Source: Halorubrum alkaliphilum
GTDB taxonomy: Archaea; Halobacteriota; Halobacteria; Halobacteriales; Haloferacaceae
Reading direction: 5' to 3'
Length of the DNA stretch: 64,000 bases
Assembly (NCBI RefSeq): GCF_017873815.1
Contig: NZ_JAGGKQ010000006.1
Coordinates: 1-64,000 of the forward strand
Positions 7,563-17,275 of the stretch are shown in pieces. Within the stretch, counting starts at the first letter, position 1, and every line of letters starts with the position of its first letter. The notes beneath the pieces are model-generated. The model was not told where the DNA came from, searched no databases, and saw nothing but the letters and a program-made list of their open reading frames with translations. Both the position numbers and the translations under genes were made by a program.

Positions 7563-9824
7563 TCAGGCGAGTTCGCGGTCGATCACACCGCGAAGCTCCC
7601 GGATCGCGTCGGCGTCGACGGCGAGCGACTCGTCGCCGACGGCAAGCGAGAGCGTCCCGTCGGTCGTCACGTCGCCGAGCCGGAAGACGGGGAGGTCGTC
7701 CGCGATCTCTGCGACTGCGTCGGGGTCAGTGGTCTGTACGACGAGTCGCCCGGGAGTCTCCTCGAACGCCGCGACGTGGTCCGGAAGGGCGACGTCAGCG
7801 CCCGCCTCCTCTGAGACCAGCTCCGCGAGCGCGACCGCGAGTCCCCCATCGCTCACGTCGTGGGTGGCGAGCGTGGCGTCGTGGCGCGCGACCGCCGCGA
7901 GCGACGAAACGGTCGCGCCGGGAGCGTCGGGAAGCGACGGGAACCGGTCGGAGCCGCCGGCGGCAGCGAGGTACGCGGATCCTCCGAGGCCGTCGCTCGG
8001 GTGACCGACGAGGAGGAGTTCGGAGTCGGCCGCCGCATCGGGGTCGAGTTCGGCGGGCGGGGCGTCGTAGCCGGCACGAGTGCCGAGCAGTGCGAGCGTC
8101 GGCGTGGGCGGTATCGGCCCCTCGACGCTGTCGTTGTACAGCGAGACGTTGCCGCCGACGACGGGGGTGTCGAGCGCGCGGCAGCCGTCCGCGAGCCCGT
8201 CGACGATGGCTTTGAACCCGCCGTACACGCCGGGCTTCTCCGGGTTGCCGCCGTTGAGGCAGTCGACCGCAGCGAGCGGGACCGCCCCCTTCGCCGCGAG
8301 GTTCGTCGCGTTCTCCAGCGCGACCGCGCGGGACCCGTCGTAGGGCGCGACGCTCGTCCAGCGCGGGTTCGCGCCCGAGGAGAGCGCGAGGCCGACGCCC
8401 TCGGGGTCAGCGGCCCCAAGGTCGGCGGCGGATCCGCCGGTCGTGCCGCCGTCTACGGATTCGCCGCTCTCGCTCGTCTCCCGCATCGCGATGATCGCGG
8501 CGTCGTCTCCGGGTTTCATCGCCGTTCGGGTACCGACTTCGTGGTCGTACTGCCGATACACCCACCGTTTGCTCGCCGTGTTCGGATCCGAGACGACCGC
8601 CTCGAAGGCGTCTTCGAGGGCCGGCTCTGGGTGGTCGCGGTCGGGATCGGTCGGCGCGTCGGCCGCAAGGTCGTTCATCGGCGCGCCGTCGGCGAGGAAC
8701 TCGGCATCGGCGTCGACGACGATTTCGCGGTCGGCCGACTCGTCCGCCGCGAACGTACAGACGTAGTTGCCGTCGGTCACCTCTCCGATGTCCGAGCAGC
8801 CGAGGTCGAACCGGTCCGCGAGCTCGCGAACGCGCTCGACGTTCTCGGGTGCGACCTCGTAACACATCCGTTCCTGACTCTCTGCGAGCAGGATCTCCAG
8901 CGCGTTCATGTTCGGCTCGCGCTGGTGGACGCGGTCGAGTTCGATGCGTGCGCCGAGCCCACCCTTCGCGACGAGCTCCGAGGAGGCCCCGCCCAGTCCG
9001 GCCGCACCGAGGTCGCGTGCCGACAGGACGAGGTCCTCGTCAACGAGCGCCTCGTTACACTCGATCAGCCGCTTCTCGGCGTAGGGGTCGCCCACCTGCA
9101 CCGCGGGGCGGTCCTCCGTCTCTGCGTCCTCGGCGAGGTCCTCGCTCGCGAACGACGCGCCGCCGAGTCCGTCGCGGCCGGTCGCGTTGCCGACGAGCAG
9201 CAGGCGGTTTCCGGGCTCCCGGGCGGTCGCGGTGACCAGCCGCTCTTCGTTCGTGACGCCCACGCAGGCGACGTTGACGAGAGGGTTCCCTTCGTAGCCA
9301 CCGTGGAAAGCGACGCTGCCGCCAACGGTGGGGACGCCGATACAGTTCCCGTAATGGGAGATCCCCTCGACGACGCCCTCGAAGAGGTATCGGGACCCCT
9401 CGCGGTCGAAGCCGCCGAAGTATAACGAGTCGAGGAGGGCGATGGGGTACGCGCCCATCGACATCGTGTCGCGGACGATGCCGCCGACGCCCGTCGCCGC
9501 GCCGTCGAACGGGTCGACGAAGGAGGGGTGGTTGTGGCTCTCGACCCCGAAGGTGACGTACTGATCGCCGTAGTCGTCCGCATCGCGCTCGGCGGGCGGG
9601 GTGTCGGCCGCGTCGGCGTCAGGGAGCGCGAGGACGGCCGCGTCGTCGCCGGGACCGACGATGACCTGCTCGCCCTCGCCGTCGAACGCCGACAGCAACG
9701 GCCGCGAGGAGCGGTATGCGCAGTGTTCGCTCCACAGGTTCTCGAACAGCGCGACCTCCGCCGGGGTCGGCTCGCGACCGAGCTCCGCGATCACGAGCTC
9801 GTGGTCCGTCTCGGACAGGCTCAT
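7563..9824 (-). CDS. purL: Phosphoribosylformylglycinamidine synthase II
   Basis: 753 aa, near the usual ~730-750 for stand-alone archaeal PurL. The N-terminus [16 protein letters not shown] is the PurL signature. Further on come [13 protein letters not shown], the substrate-binding [20 protein letters not shown] block and, in the second AIRS-like half, [10 protein letters not shown] and [15 protein letters not shown]. It makes FGAM from FGAR using ATP and glutamine-derived ammonia in purine synthesis, with PurS and PurQ (not in the window). Two internal linkers are enriched in Asp/Glu/Ser, a haloarchaeal trait. Confidence 0.95.
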   Translation of the reverse strand: MSLSETDHELVIAELGREPTPAEVALFENLWSEHCAYRSSRPLLSAFDGEGEQVIVGPGDDAAVLALPDADAADTPPAERDADDYGDQYVTFGVESHNHPSFVDPFDGAATGVGGIVRDTMSMGAYPIALLDSLYFGGFDREGSRYLFEGVVEGISHYGNCIGVPTVGGSVAFHGGYEGNPLVNVACVGVTNEERLVTATAREPGNRLLLVGNATGRDGLGGASFASEDLAEDAETEDRPAVQVGDPYAEKRLIECNEALVDEDLVLSARDLGAAGLGGASSELVAKGGLGARIELDRVHQREPNMNALEILLAESQERMCYEVAPENVERVRELADRFDLGCSDIGEVTDGNYVCTFAADESADREIVVDADAEFLADGAPMNDLAADAPTDPDRDHPEPALEDAFEAVVSDPNTASKRWVYRQYDHEVGTRTAMKPGDDAAIIAMRETSESGESVDGGTTGGSAADLGAADPEGVGLALSSGANPRWTSVAPYDGSRAVALENATNLAAKGAVPLAAVDCLNGGNPEKPGVYGGFKAIVDGLADGCRALDTPVVGGNVSLYNDSVEGPIPPTPTLALLGTRAGYDAPPAELDPDAAADSELLLVGHPSDGLGGSAYLAAAGGSDRFPSLPDAPGATVSSLAAVARHDATLATHDVSDGGLAVALAELVSEEAGADVALPDHVAAFEETPGRLVVQTTDPDAVAEIADDLPVFRLGDVTTDGTLSLAVGDESLAVDADAIRELRGVIDRELA

Positions 9825-9949
9825 TCACTTACGTGGTCATCGTTCCCGGTCTAATGCTTTTCTATACGCACGTTCGTGTACCAAACCGCGCTCGCCACCG
9901 ACGGGGTGCCGGTGGATCGGACCTGTTCGGCACATTCATGCCTCGGGCT

Positions 9950-9984
9950 GAACTGAGTGGCAAATAATGGTACCATCTCAGTTC
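9950..9984. promoter_or_regulatory. Inverted repeat GAACTGAG...CTCAGTTC upstream of the aldehyde dehydrogenase
   Basis: GAACTGAG (9950-9957) and CTCAGTTC (9977-9984) are perfect inverted arms. Between them lie the AT-rich CAAATAAT, which may be the TATA, and the 8-bp palindrome TGGTACCA (9968-9975). It sits 43-77 nt before the ATG at 10027, where an operator would be expected. Confidence 0.4.
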
Positions 9985-10026
9985 GAGAACGAACTCACGG
10001 TTCAGACACATACAGAGGCAGGAACG

Positions 10027-11565
10027 ATGAACGAGTTCCACGCGGCCTATGAGGCCGCCGTCGAGGACGTTCGCGCCGAGCTCGGCGACACCCATCCACT
10101 GTGGATCGACGGCGAAGCGGTCGAGACCGACGAGACGTTCACCGTCAGAAATCCCGGCGACGCCGACCAAGTCGTCGGGGAGTTCGCCGCCGGTGACGAA
10201 ACGAACGTGGACGCCGCCGTCGCGGCGGCAAGCACGGCGTTCGACGAGTGGAAAGCGACCTCGATCGAGGAACGAACCACTATCTTCCGCGATGCGGCCG
10301 ACCGTATCGCCGACCGGAAGTACGAGATCGCGGCGATGATGGCGTTCGAGAACGGCAAGAACCGCAACGAGGCGATGGCAGAGGTCGACGAGGCGATCGA
10401 CTTCCTCCGGTACTACAGTCACGAACTCGAGAAAAGCGACGGTTACGGCGGCGACGTGCGGGAGCCGACGCCCGGACAGCGCTGTGTGAGCGACCTCCAG
10501 CCATACGGCGTGTTCGGCATCGTTGCTCCCTTCAACTTCCCGTTCGCGATTCTCGTCGGGATGACCACCGGCGCGCTGATCACCGGCAACACGGCGGTGG
10601 TCAAACCGGCGAGCACCACTCCGCTGGTGGCGCACACGTTCTTCGACATCCTTCAGGAGGCCGGTCTTCCGGATGGCGTCGCGAACCTAGTCACTGGCGG
10701 CGGTCGCGATGTCGGCCAACCGATGATCGAACACGAGAACGTCGCCGGCTTCGCGTTCACCGGATCGCGCCGGGTCGGTCTCAAGATCCAGGAGACGTTC
10801 GACGAACTGGACAAACGAGGCCCCGTCATCGCCGAGCTCGGCGGAAAAAACCCCGTCATCGTCTCCGATGAGGCGGACATCTCGAAGGCCGTCTCCGGCG
10901 TGAAATACGGCGCGTTCTCGTTCAGCGGACAGAAGTGCTCCGCAACGTCCCGGGTGTACGTCCACGAGGACGTCGCCGAGGAGTTCACCGAGCAGCTGAT
11001 CGAGGAGACCAAGGGTCTCGCTGTCGGCCAGCCCGAAACGCAGGAGACCGTCGTCTCGCCGCTGATCGACGAGGGTGCCATCGAGCGGTACGACGACATC
11101 TGTGAGTCGGCGGCTGCCGACGGGACGGTCGAATGTGGCGGCAGCCACGTCGAGCGCTCGGACCTGCCCGAAGGCCGCTACGTGGAGCCCACCGTCGTCA
11201 CGGGCCTCTCACACGACCACGCGCTCGCGACCGACGAACACTTCCTCCCGTTCGTCACCGTCCACCCAGTCTCGGACCTTGACGAGGCGATCACCAAGTC
11301 CAACGACAGCGACTACGCACTGTGTGCCGGACTCTTCACCGAGGATGACGCGGAGGTCGACACCTGGTTCGACCGGATCGAGGCCGGAATGTGCTACGTA
11401 AACCGCGAGCAGAGCGCGACGACGGGCGCGCTCGTCGAGGCCCAACCGTTCGGCGGCTGGAAGTACTCGGGAACGACCGGCAAGTTCGCCGGCGGCCCCT
11501 GGTACCTCCAGCAGTTCATGCGCCAGCAGACCCGCACCGTCGTGGGCGACATCGGCGAACCCTAA
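10027..11565 (+). CDS. Aldehyde dehydrogenase, probably 1-pyrroline-5-carboxylate dehydrogenase
   Basis: 512 aa from ATG 10027; an ATG at 9967 would add 20 residues from the operator region and is less likely. Hallmarks are FNFPFAILVG, the NAD-binding GFAFTGSRRVG, ELGGKNPVIV with the catalytic Glu, and the catalytic Cys in SGQKCSATSRVYV. The C-terminal block QPFGGWKYSGT...GGPWYLQQFMRQ is typical of P5C dehydrogenases (RocA/PutA type), which oxidise glutamate semialdehyde to glutamate in proline catabolism. No proline dehydrogenase gene is nearby, so the exact substrate remains uncertain. Confidence 0.8.
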   Translation: MNEFHAAYEAAVEDVRAELGDTHPLWIDGEAVETDETFTVRNPGDADQVVGEFAAGDETNVDAAVAAASTAFDEWKATSIEERTTIFRDAADRIADRKYEIAAMMAFENGKNRNEAMAEVDEAIDFLRYYSHELEKSDGYGGDVREPTPGQRCVSDLQPYGVFGIVAPFNFPFAILVGMTTGALITGNTAVVKPASTTPLVAHTFFDILQEAGLPDGVANLVTGGGRDVGQPMIEHENVAGFAFTGSRRVGLKIQETFDELDKRGPVIAELGGKNPVIVSDEADISKAVSGVKYGAFSFSGQKCSATSRVYVHEDVAEEFTEQLIEETKGLAVGQPETQETVVSPLIDEGAIERYDDICESAAADGTVECGGSHVERSDLPEGRYVEPTVVTGLSHDHALATDEHFLPFVTVHPVSDLDEAITKSNDSDYALCAGLFTEDDAEVDTWFDRIEAGMCYVNREQSATTGALVEAQPFGGWKYSGTTGKFAGGPWYLQQFMRQQTRTVVGDIGEP

Positions 11566-11878
11566 TCCGAAGATCGGACGGATCGCCTCAAACGGCTGTG
11601 TTGAACGGCTGTAATGCGGAGCGATTCACTGTGTGACTAGGCGTGTGATGCGTATCAGTTGTCACGTTGAGAATCGTCGTGTGAAAGATAGAGAGGGGTC
11701 GGTGATCATGGGTACCAACCTGATCGATGCGAGCCCAACTCAAAGCTGCTGTTTGTAGACAGTGAACGACTCCACCCTACTCGCTCACCGCTGACGCGGT
11801 TCGCTCCGTGAGAGGAGACGTAGCGCCTGATTCCGTTTAAAGGTCGAAAGAGGCGATACACAATCTCGCCCAAGAGCT
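11566..11878. other. Intergenic 313 bp, no gene seen
   Basis: Between the dehydrogenase (+) and the convergent SDR (-). It contains GGCTGTGTTGAA at about 11599, one base different from the start of the MITE repeat at 35.7 kb but with no partner, and a CGCTCACCGCTGACGCGG...-type GC-rich stretch near 11785 of the kind seen around IS debris. No convincing coding frame or terminator. Confidence 0.4.
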
Positions 11879-12607
11879 TCAGTGAGTTGTCCAGCCACCG
11901 TCAATTGATAGATTGGTGCCGGTGATATAGGAAGCCTTCTCAGAGACGAGGAATGCTGCGGGCTCAGCGATCTCTTCTACTCGGGCAATGCGATTGATTG
12001 GCGTCTGACTGAGCACGAACTCATAGAACGAATCCGCTTCGAGTTCCGATTCCGTCATTTCGGTTTCAACAAAGCCGGGACAGATGCTGTTGACTCGCAC
12101 GCCTTCCTCGGCGTAGTCAACAGCCGTCGTCCGAGTGAAATTGACGACTGCACCTTTCGCAGTCGCATACGCTGCCGTCTGTGGCCCACCGACGAGTCCA
12201 AAGACAGACGCAACGTTGAGCACCGTTCCCGATGACTCCTGAAGATATGGCATCGCCGCACGAGTCCCATATACCACGCCGTTGAGGTTAATCTCCATGA
12301 GTTTATGCCAGTCCTCAAGCGGTGTGGTTTCAACGGTACCAGTCATTCCAATACCGGCATTGTTCACGAGAATATCTAGTTCGCCGTACTCTTCGACGGT
12401 TTGTTCAACCAGCGACTCAACGGATTCATACGACGACACGTCACACTGAATAAACGAACAACCGAGTTCCTCGGCAGTCTCCTTACCCGTTTCTTCACTT
12501 CTGTTTGCGATGACAACTGACGCGCCTTGTTCGAGAAACTCTGCGGCAATGGCTTTCCCGATTCCCGCTGAACCACCGGTAACGATTGCAGTCTTTCCTG
12601 AAAGCAT
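11879..12607 (-). CDS. SDR-family oxidoreductase (FabG-like)
   Basis: 242 aa, normal for a classical short-chain dehydrogenase. It has the NAD(P) motif VTGGSAGIGKAIA (TGxxxGIG), NNAGIG, an active-site Tyr in YATAKGAVVNFTR (YxxxK), and the C-terminal ASYITGTNLSIDGGWTTH. Substrate cannot be told; the family spans 3-oxoacyl reductases and sugar or alcohol dehydrogenases. The gene is distinctly AT-richer than the flanking core genes and lies beside decayed IS200/IS605 pieces, so it was probably acquired. AT-rich promoter sequence lies just upstream of 12607. Confidence 0.85.
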   Translation of the reverse strand: MLSGKTAIVTGGSAGIGKAIAAEFLEQGASVVIANRSEETGKETAEELGCSFIQCDVSSYESVESLVEQTVEEYGELDILVNNAGIGMTGTVETTPLEDWHKLMEINLNGVVYGTRAAMPYLQESSGTVLNVASVFGLVGGPQTAAYATAKGAVVNFTRTTAVDYAEEGVRVNSICPGFVETEMTESELEADSFYEFVLSQTPINRIARVEEIAEPAAFLVSEKASYITGTNLSIDGGWTTH

Positions 12608-12774
12608 ACCGAATTATTTCCGTATATGTCGTATGTTTCTTTCGGCTATTCGTATAAAATGAAAATTTGCCATTCAGTTGCGTGGAATCGAGTCATAAAG
12701 ACACGAGCGCATATCCCCGTTTTTGGGAGGTCAAGCGGACATGGCCTACATCACCACCGACGACGCCACGGCTG

Positions 12775-12867
12775 GGGTTTCCACCGTTCTATGCCGGGAC
12801 CGCTGGCCACGTTTCGAGCGAGACTGTCGAGAGCTACAGCCAACAGCACAAGAAGGATGGCTCGTGA
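12775..12867 (+). pseudogene. TnpA (Y1/IS200) C-terminal remnant
   Basis: In this frame GFPPFYAGTAGHVSSETVES followed by SQQHKKDGS and a stop matches the C-terminus of IS200-type TnpA, whose family end reads like 'YVGTAGNVSADTVKRYIE'. Sequence upstream (12667-12774) no longer resembles TnpA, and the HUH and Tyr residues are absent. The stop overlaps the GTG of the following tnpB remnant (GTGA), preserving the tnpA-tnpB coupling of the parent element. Confidence 0.6.
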
Positions 12868-12960
12868 CCGAGCCCACGAAGACAGTCGAGCTCAAACTGG
12901 AGGAGCTGAACGGATACGGACGGAGGAAGCTCCGTGAGTTCGTCACGGTTTGCGTTTTCC
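12864..12960 (+). pseudogene. TnpB N-terminal remnant
   Basis: From GTG 12864 the reading VTEPTKTVELKLEELNGYGR then RKLREF follows the N-terminus of haloarchaeal TnpB. After about 25-30 residues the similarity ends and the frame, though open to 13151, contains nothing TnpB-like. All nuclease motifs are missing. With the tnpA piece just upstream this marks a decayed IS605-type element. Confidence 0.55.
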
Positions 12961-13068
12961 AGCGGCACCCGGGCTGTACTCCCCTGACTCTGTATCTACA
13001 CGGACCAGTCAACGGAACGTGCGCTGTGGCACGAAATCTAGGTTGGTCTCTTGGGCCTCATATCTCGT

Positions 13069-13474
13069 TTAAGTACGGATCGGCGTCGAGTCCGCCTTCG
13101 GTAGTCGGATCTCGAACACCGATCCGGTGGGGTCGTTGCCCGAAACGCTGATCTCACCGCCGAAGTTGGTGACCAGCGTTCGCGTGAGATACAGCCCCAT
13201 TCCGGTTCCGGAGCTGGCGATGCCCTTGTGGTGATCCCCGAAGATCGACTCCTCGTGACTCTCCGGAATCTCCGGCCCGTTGTCCGCGATCGTGACGACG
13301 ACGTCCGGTTCGTCGACGACGACGGAGACGGTCACGCGCGGCTCCCGCTTGTCGTTGTGCTGTACCGCGTTGTTCAGGAGGTTCCGAAACACCGACGAGA
13401 GCATGTCGTTGGCAGTGACCTCGACGGCGGGCACGTCACCACGAACGACGAACACCGCGTCCGGGAACATCTCG
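13069..13474 (-). pseudogene. Histidine kinase C-terminal fragment (HATPase_c)
   Basis: The minus strand encodes an ATP-binding kinase domain: N-box SVFRNLLNNAVQHND, G1-like IADNGPEIPE and G2 SSGTGMGLYLTRTLV, ending in the normal tail FEIRLPKADS. The expected HisKA/phosphoacceptor region and any sensor domain are missing; recognisable sequence begins near EMFPDAVFVV (about 13474) and the few upstream codons look like intergenic DNA. An ATG at 13539 exists but overlaps the divergent gene's start. Most likely the tail of a kinase cut off by a rearrangement. Confidence 0.65.
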
Positions 13475-13539
13475 GCAGAGATGGGGACTGCCGACCTACT
13501 TATACCACAGCGCGTCGAACGTATCAAACGAGCAGCCAT

Positions 13540-14607
13540 ATGACCGAACGATCGCGCCGCGAGAGGGAGCTACGGCGGTACGAGACGATCCTTGACTCCC
13601 TCGAGGACGCCGTGTACGCCATCGATCCCGACGGCCGGATCGCCTACGTCAACGAGCGATACGCCGAAATGAAGGGTGTCGATCGCGAAACGCTGGTCGG
13701 CACGGACATCTACGACTGGGTTACCGACGAGACGGCGGCGAAAGCGACGCGGGCTCGCGAGGCGCTCGCGAACGACGACCGTGACGTGGGAACCGTCGAG
13801 TACGACTTCCTCACTGCGGACGGGGAGACGTTCCCGGTCGAAATGCGGTTCGCGCAGGTGTCGGCGAACGGCGACACGCTCGACCGCGTCGGCGTCATCC
13901 GAGACGTCACCGAGCGGCAGCAGCGTGAGGACGCCCTCCGCCGAAAGAACGAGCGCCTCGACGAGTTCGCGAGCATCGTGTCTCACGACCTCCGGAACCC
14001 GCTGAACGTCGCCGAGGGTCGACTCGATCTCCTCCAGGACGACCTCGCCGACGCGGACGTCCCTCCGGCGCTCTCGGAGCACGTCGCGGAGATCGAACAC
14101 GCCCACGAACGGATGCGGGTGCTCATCGAGGACCTTCTCACGCTGGCGCGGACGGGCGACGTGGTCGAGGAGACCGAGTCGGTCGACATCGGCGCGCTCG
14201 CCGAGGACGCGTGGCGAAACGTGGCGACGGCCGAGGCGTCGCTACGGGTCGCGACCGATCGGAGCGTTCGTGCGGACCGCGGTCGACTGGAGCGGCTTCT
14301 GGAGAACCTGTTCCGGAACGCGATCGAACACGCCGGCGAGGACGTTGCCGTCACCGTCGGATGGCTCCCGAACCGCGAGGGGTTTTTCGTCGGCGACGAC
14401 GGGCCGGGAATTCCCGCGGACGAACGCGAGGCGGTGTTCGAGAGCGGCTACTCCACGACGACCGACGGAACGGGGTTCGGATTGCGCATCGTCGAGCGGA
14501 TCGCCGACGGTCACGGCTGGGCAGTGAACGTGACCGACGGCGACCGCGACAGCAACGCCACCGGCGCACGCTTCGAGTTCACCGGCGTCGAGACGTGCGA
14601 CTCGTAG
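13540..14607 (+). CDS. PAS-domain sensor histidine kinase (soluble)
   Basis: 355 aa from ATG 13540, with CTTATACC at about 13498-13505 as TATA. A PAS domain covers about 10-125 (ILDSLEDAVYAIDPDGRIAY). HisKA follows with the phosphoacceptor His149 in VSHDLRNPLNVAEG. HATPase_c has N-box LLENLFRNAIEHAGE, GDDGPGIPADE and TDGTGFGLRIVERIADGHGW. There is no membrane helix, so it senses a cytoplasmic signal, and no response regulator is adjacent, as is common for haloarchaeal kinases. It is transcribed away from the kinase fragment at 13069-13474. Confidence 0.9.
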   Translation: MTERSRRERELRRYETILDSLEDAVYAIDPDGRIAYVNERYAEMKGVDRETLVGTDIYDWVTDETAAKATRAREALANDDRDVGTVEYDFLTADGETFPVEMRFAQVSANGDTLDRVGVIRDVTERQQREDALRRKNERLDEFASIVSHDLRNPLNVAEGRLDLLQDDLADADVPPALSEHVAEIEHAHERMRVLIEDLLTLARTGDVVEETESVDIGALAEDAWRNVATAEASLRVATDRSVRADRGRLERLLENLFRNAIEHAGEDVAVTVGWLPNREGFFVGDDGPGIPADEREAVFESGYSTTTDGTGFGLRIVERIADGHGWAVNVTDGDRDSNATGARFEFTGVETCDS

Positions 14608-14770
14608 CGAGGTACTGCGAGTCCATACCGCCGCAACCACCGTATCGACGACGGGAAACAGTAGCTCGTCGCTTACACACCGTCCACGAACCCGTTCGCA
14701 GTGAGCACAGCCGGGGCTCCGGACGTGTTCATCACCGATCCACACTCACCCGTCTATAGACGGACAGCGT

Positions 14771-14822
14771 GTTGTGTATACGTATATATCACAACGTGGT
14801 CGAGAAATGAAAGCTTAAATAT
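14771..14822 (+). promoter_or_regulatory. Palindromic element plus TATA of the 5'-nucleotidase gene
   Basis: GTTGTG (14771-14776) and CACAAC (14790-14795) bracket the 10-bp palindrome TATACGTATA (14777-14786). About 20 nt further on, GCTTAAATATC (about 14812-14822) is well placed as the TATA for the ATG at 14843. A regulator bound to the palindrome would sit next to the transcription machinery; the regulator is unknown. Confidence 0.45.
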
Positions 14823-14842
14823 CTCGTTTCGAACTCGTTCGT

Positions 14843-17140
14843 ATGCCAAACGATCAGCGGTCGGCGGAGACTATCAACGAACGGCGACGGCGTCTGCTCA
14901 CGGGGGCGGCGGGTGGGCTGACCGTCGGCGCGCTCGGGCTCGGCGGGGCCGGAAGCGCGGCCGCCACCGACGAGGACACGCTGACTATCGTCCACGACAC
15001 GCACTTCCACGGGCGGTTCGAGGACGCCGACGACCCCGAAAAGGAGGTCGCACGGTACCAGACGCTCGTCGACGAGATCCGTGAGGAGTACCCCAACGCG
15101 CTCTATCTCGGCAACGGTGACGACCTCGCGCCTTCGGTTCTCGGACTGGAGTTCGAGGGTGCACACATGATCGAGGCGATGAACGAGATGGACATCGACG
15201 TCGTCGGCGCCGGTAACCACGAGTTCGACTTCGGCGTCGAGACCGCCGAGGAGCGCTTCGAGGAGTCGGCGTTCCCGTGGGTGATTGCCAACCTGCTCAC
15301 GCCCGACGACGAACCGGTTCCGGGCGCGGAGCGCTGGACGACCGTCGAAACCGAGGACCACACCGTCGGCGTGTTCGGGATGGGAACGAGCGGGTTCCAC
15401 GACATCACCGACTATCCGGACGACTGGCAGGTCCTCGGCTACGAGGAGGCCGCACGGGACGCGGTGGAGGCGTTAGAGGAGGACACGGACTTCATCGTCT
15501 GTGCCTCACACGCCCCCTCCAGCGCGCATTCGACGATCGCCGCTGTCGACGGCGTCGACGCGGTCGTCGGCTCCCACTCCGGGATCGTCTTCGACGAGCC
15601 GGACGAGAGCGAGAACGGCGTCGTCTCGGAGTTCGGCGACGAGTTCGACCACCTCGGCCGGCTGACCTTCGAGGTCGACGACGCGGCGCTGACCGACTGG
15701 GAGCGACTGGACCTGTACGACTCGGAGGCCCTCGACGAGGACGAGTTCCCCGAAGAGACCGATCACCACACTCCGGTCGACGTACGGGATGTCGAGCGCG
15801 ACGACGAACTCGCGGCGATCGCCGACGAGTATCTCGACGAGCTGGAGGAGCGACTGGGGGAGTCGATAGTCGACAGCGAGATCGAACTGGACGCTACCTT
15901 CGCCAACTACGAGGCCGAGACGAGTTGGGGCAACCTGATGACCGATGTCATGCGCGAGGTCGACCGGATCGTCGACGTGGACCGTGAGATCGAGGTGGCG
16001 GTCCAGAACGCGGGCGGCATTCGGTCAGACGCCACCTACGGCCCCGGCGAGATCACCGGTAGCGACGTGATGGACATCCTCCCGTTCCCCAACGAGATCG
16101 AGGTGTGGGAGGTCGACGGGTCGACCATCCGGAACTACCTGCTGTGGGCGACCCGAGCGATGCCGGACGACTTCGGTGCCCAGCCCGCGATCCAAGTATC
16201 GGGACTCTCCTACGAGTGGAACGGCCACGACGACGGCTGGGAGGAAGGGGACGACGGCTACCCTGAGGGCGACGTGTACGAGGTCTTTGTCGGGGACGAA
16301 CCGCTTGACGAGGACGAGACGTATCTGCTCGCAACCAACGACTTCGAGGCGGATCGCAGTCCCATCGCGGAGGAGGGCGAACTCGTCGTCGAGTCCGGAC
16401 AGTTCCAGGGGCCCTTCACGATGGACTACCTCGAGGAGGAGGTGGACACGGTCGCGCCCGAGGTGGGCCACCGGATCGTCCGCGTGGACGAGGACGTAGG
16501 CGAGGCGGACCTCGCCGCCGACGGCAGCGTCACGGCGACGTTCCCGGTTCCGGAGGGTGCGGCGGAAGTCGTCGACGACGGCTTCCGTGCCGTCTCGCGG
16601 ACGCAGGCGGTCGCCGAGGCGACGAGCGTCGAGGTCGACGGTGACGAGGTCGCCGTCACGTTCGACGCCGACGAACTGCTCGCGCTCGCGGAGGTCGACG
16701 ACCCGCACGTCCGTCTGTACGGCCACTTCGATCCCGACGAGACCTATTACGGCTACGAGGACGGCGGCGAGCTGATCGACCTCCCGGCGAATCCGAGCTA
16801 CGAGTTCCACAAGCTGAAGACGTCCGTCTCGGACGAGGAACTTGACGCCGTCATCGCCGCGCTCGACGACGAGGACGACGGCGACGCTGATGATGACGGC
16901 GACGCTGACGATGACGGCGACGCTGATGACGACGGCGACGAGGACGACGGCGACGCTGACGACGGCGACGCTGACGACGACGGCGACGCTGACGACGGCG
17001 ACGCTGACGGCGAGACGGGAGACGTCGAGGACGACGTCCCCGGGTTCGGTCCCGCAGCCGGGGCTGCTGGCGTCACCGGCGCGGCGTATCTCTACAGCAA
17101 GTACGGCGCTGACGACGGTGATGAGCCGGTTGACGGCTAA
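14843..17140 (+). CDS. Secreted 5'-nucleotidase / metallophosphoesterase with PGF-type anchor
   Basis: 765 aa. A Tat signal (RRRRLLTGAAGG, residues ~14-25) is followed by a calcineurin-like domain (~40-270) with metal-binding DTHFHGRF, GNGDDLAPS, GAGNHEFDFG and SHAPSSAHS. The 5'-nucleotidase C-terminal domain (~330-530) contains VQNAGGIRSDATYGPGEITG. An unassigned beta region comes next, then an Asp/Gly-rich repeat (DDDGDAD units, DNA 16870-17018), and PGFGP plus a hydrophobic segment at the end, a PGF-CTERM-like surface anchor. It should release phosphate and nucleosides from nucleotides outside the cell. The Asp-rich stalk probably spans the cell wall. Confidence 0.9.
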   Translation: MPNDQRSAETINERRRRLLTGAAGGLTVGALGLGGAGSAAATDEDTLTIVHDTHFHGRFEDADDPEKEVARYQTLVDEIREEYPNALYLGNGDDLAPSVLGLEFEGAHMIEAMNEMDIDVVGAGNHEFDFGVETAEERFEESAFPWVIANLLTPDDEPVPGAERWTTVETEDHTVGVFGMGTSGFHDITDYPDDWQVLGYEEAARDAVEALEEDTDFIVCASHAPSSAHSTIAAVDGVDAVVGSHSGIVFDEPDESENGVVSEFGDEFDHLGRLTFEVDDAALTDWERLDLYDSEALDEDEFPEETDHHTPVDVRDVERDDELAAIADEYLDELEERLGESIVDSEIELDATFANYEAETSWGNLMTDVMREVDRIVDVDREIEVAVQNAGGIRSDATYGPGEITGSDVMDILPFPNEIEVWEVDGSTIRNYLLWATRAMPDDFGAQPAIQVSGLSYEWNGHDDGWEEGDDGYPEGDVYEVFVGDEPLDEDETYLLATNDFEADRSPIAEEGELVVESGQFQGPFTMDYLEEEVDTVAPEVGHRIVRVDEDVGEADLAADGSVTATFPVPEGAAEVVDDGFRAVSRTQAVAEATSVEVDGDEVAVTFDADELLALAEVDDPHVRLYGHFDPDETYYGYEDGGELIDLPANPSYEFHKLKTSVSDEELDAVIAALDDEDDGDADDDGDADDDGDADDDGDEDDGDADDGDADDDGDADDGDADGETGDVEDDVPGFGPAAGAAGVTGAAYLYSKYGADDGDEPVDG

Positions 17141-17275
17141 TACGGGCTCAAACGGCGAGCGATCCGGGATCGGCCAGCACGCAACCGGCCACGATCGAGC
17201 ACCGTCGACGGGCCCGCGCCATGTCCCGCCGACGCGCTCTTTAGTGTGAGACGCCAACTGACGACCACGACACGA

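Noticed and set aside
7860-9425. Long open frame opposite purL
   Set aside because: Lies antisense in full to an unmistakable purL; long antisense frames are expected at this GC content and the product has only Arg/Gly/Val-rich shadow composition.
11599-11612. GGCTGTGTTGAA, similar to the MITE end
   Set aside because: One mismatch in a short stretch and no inverted partner within a plausible distance.
16870-17018. Asp/Gly-rich repeat in the 5'-nucleotidase as phase-variable element
   Set aside because: Codon mix is varied and unit length irregular; it looks like an ordinary acidic haloarchaeal stalk.
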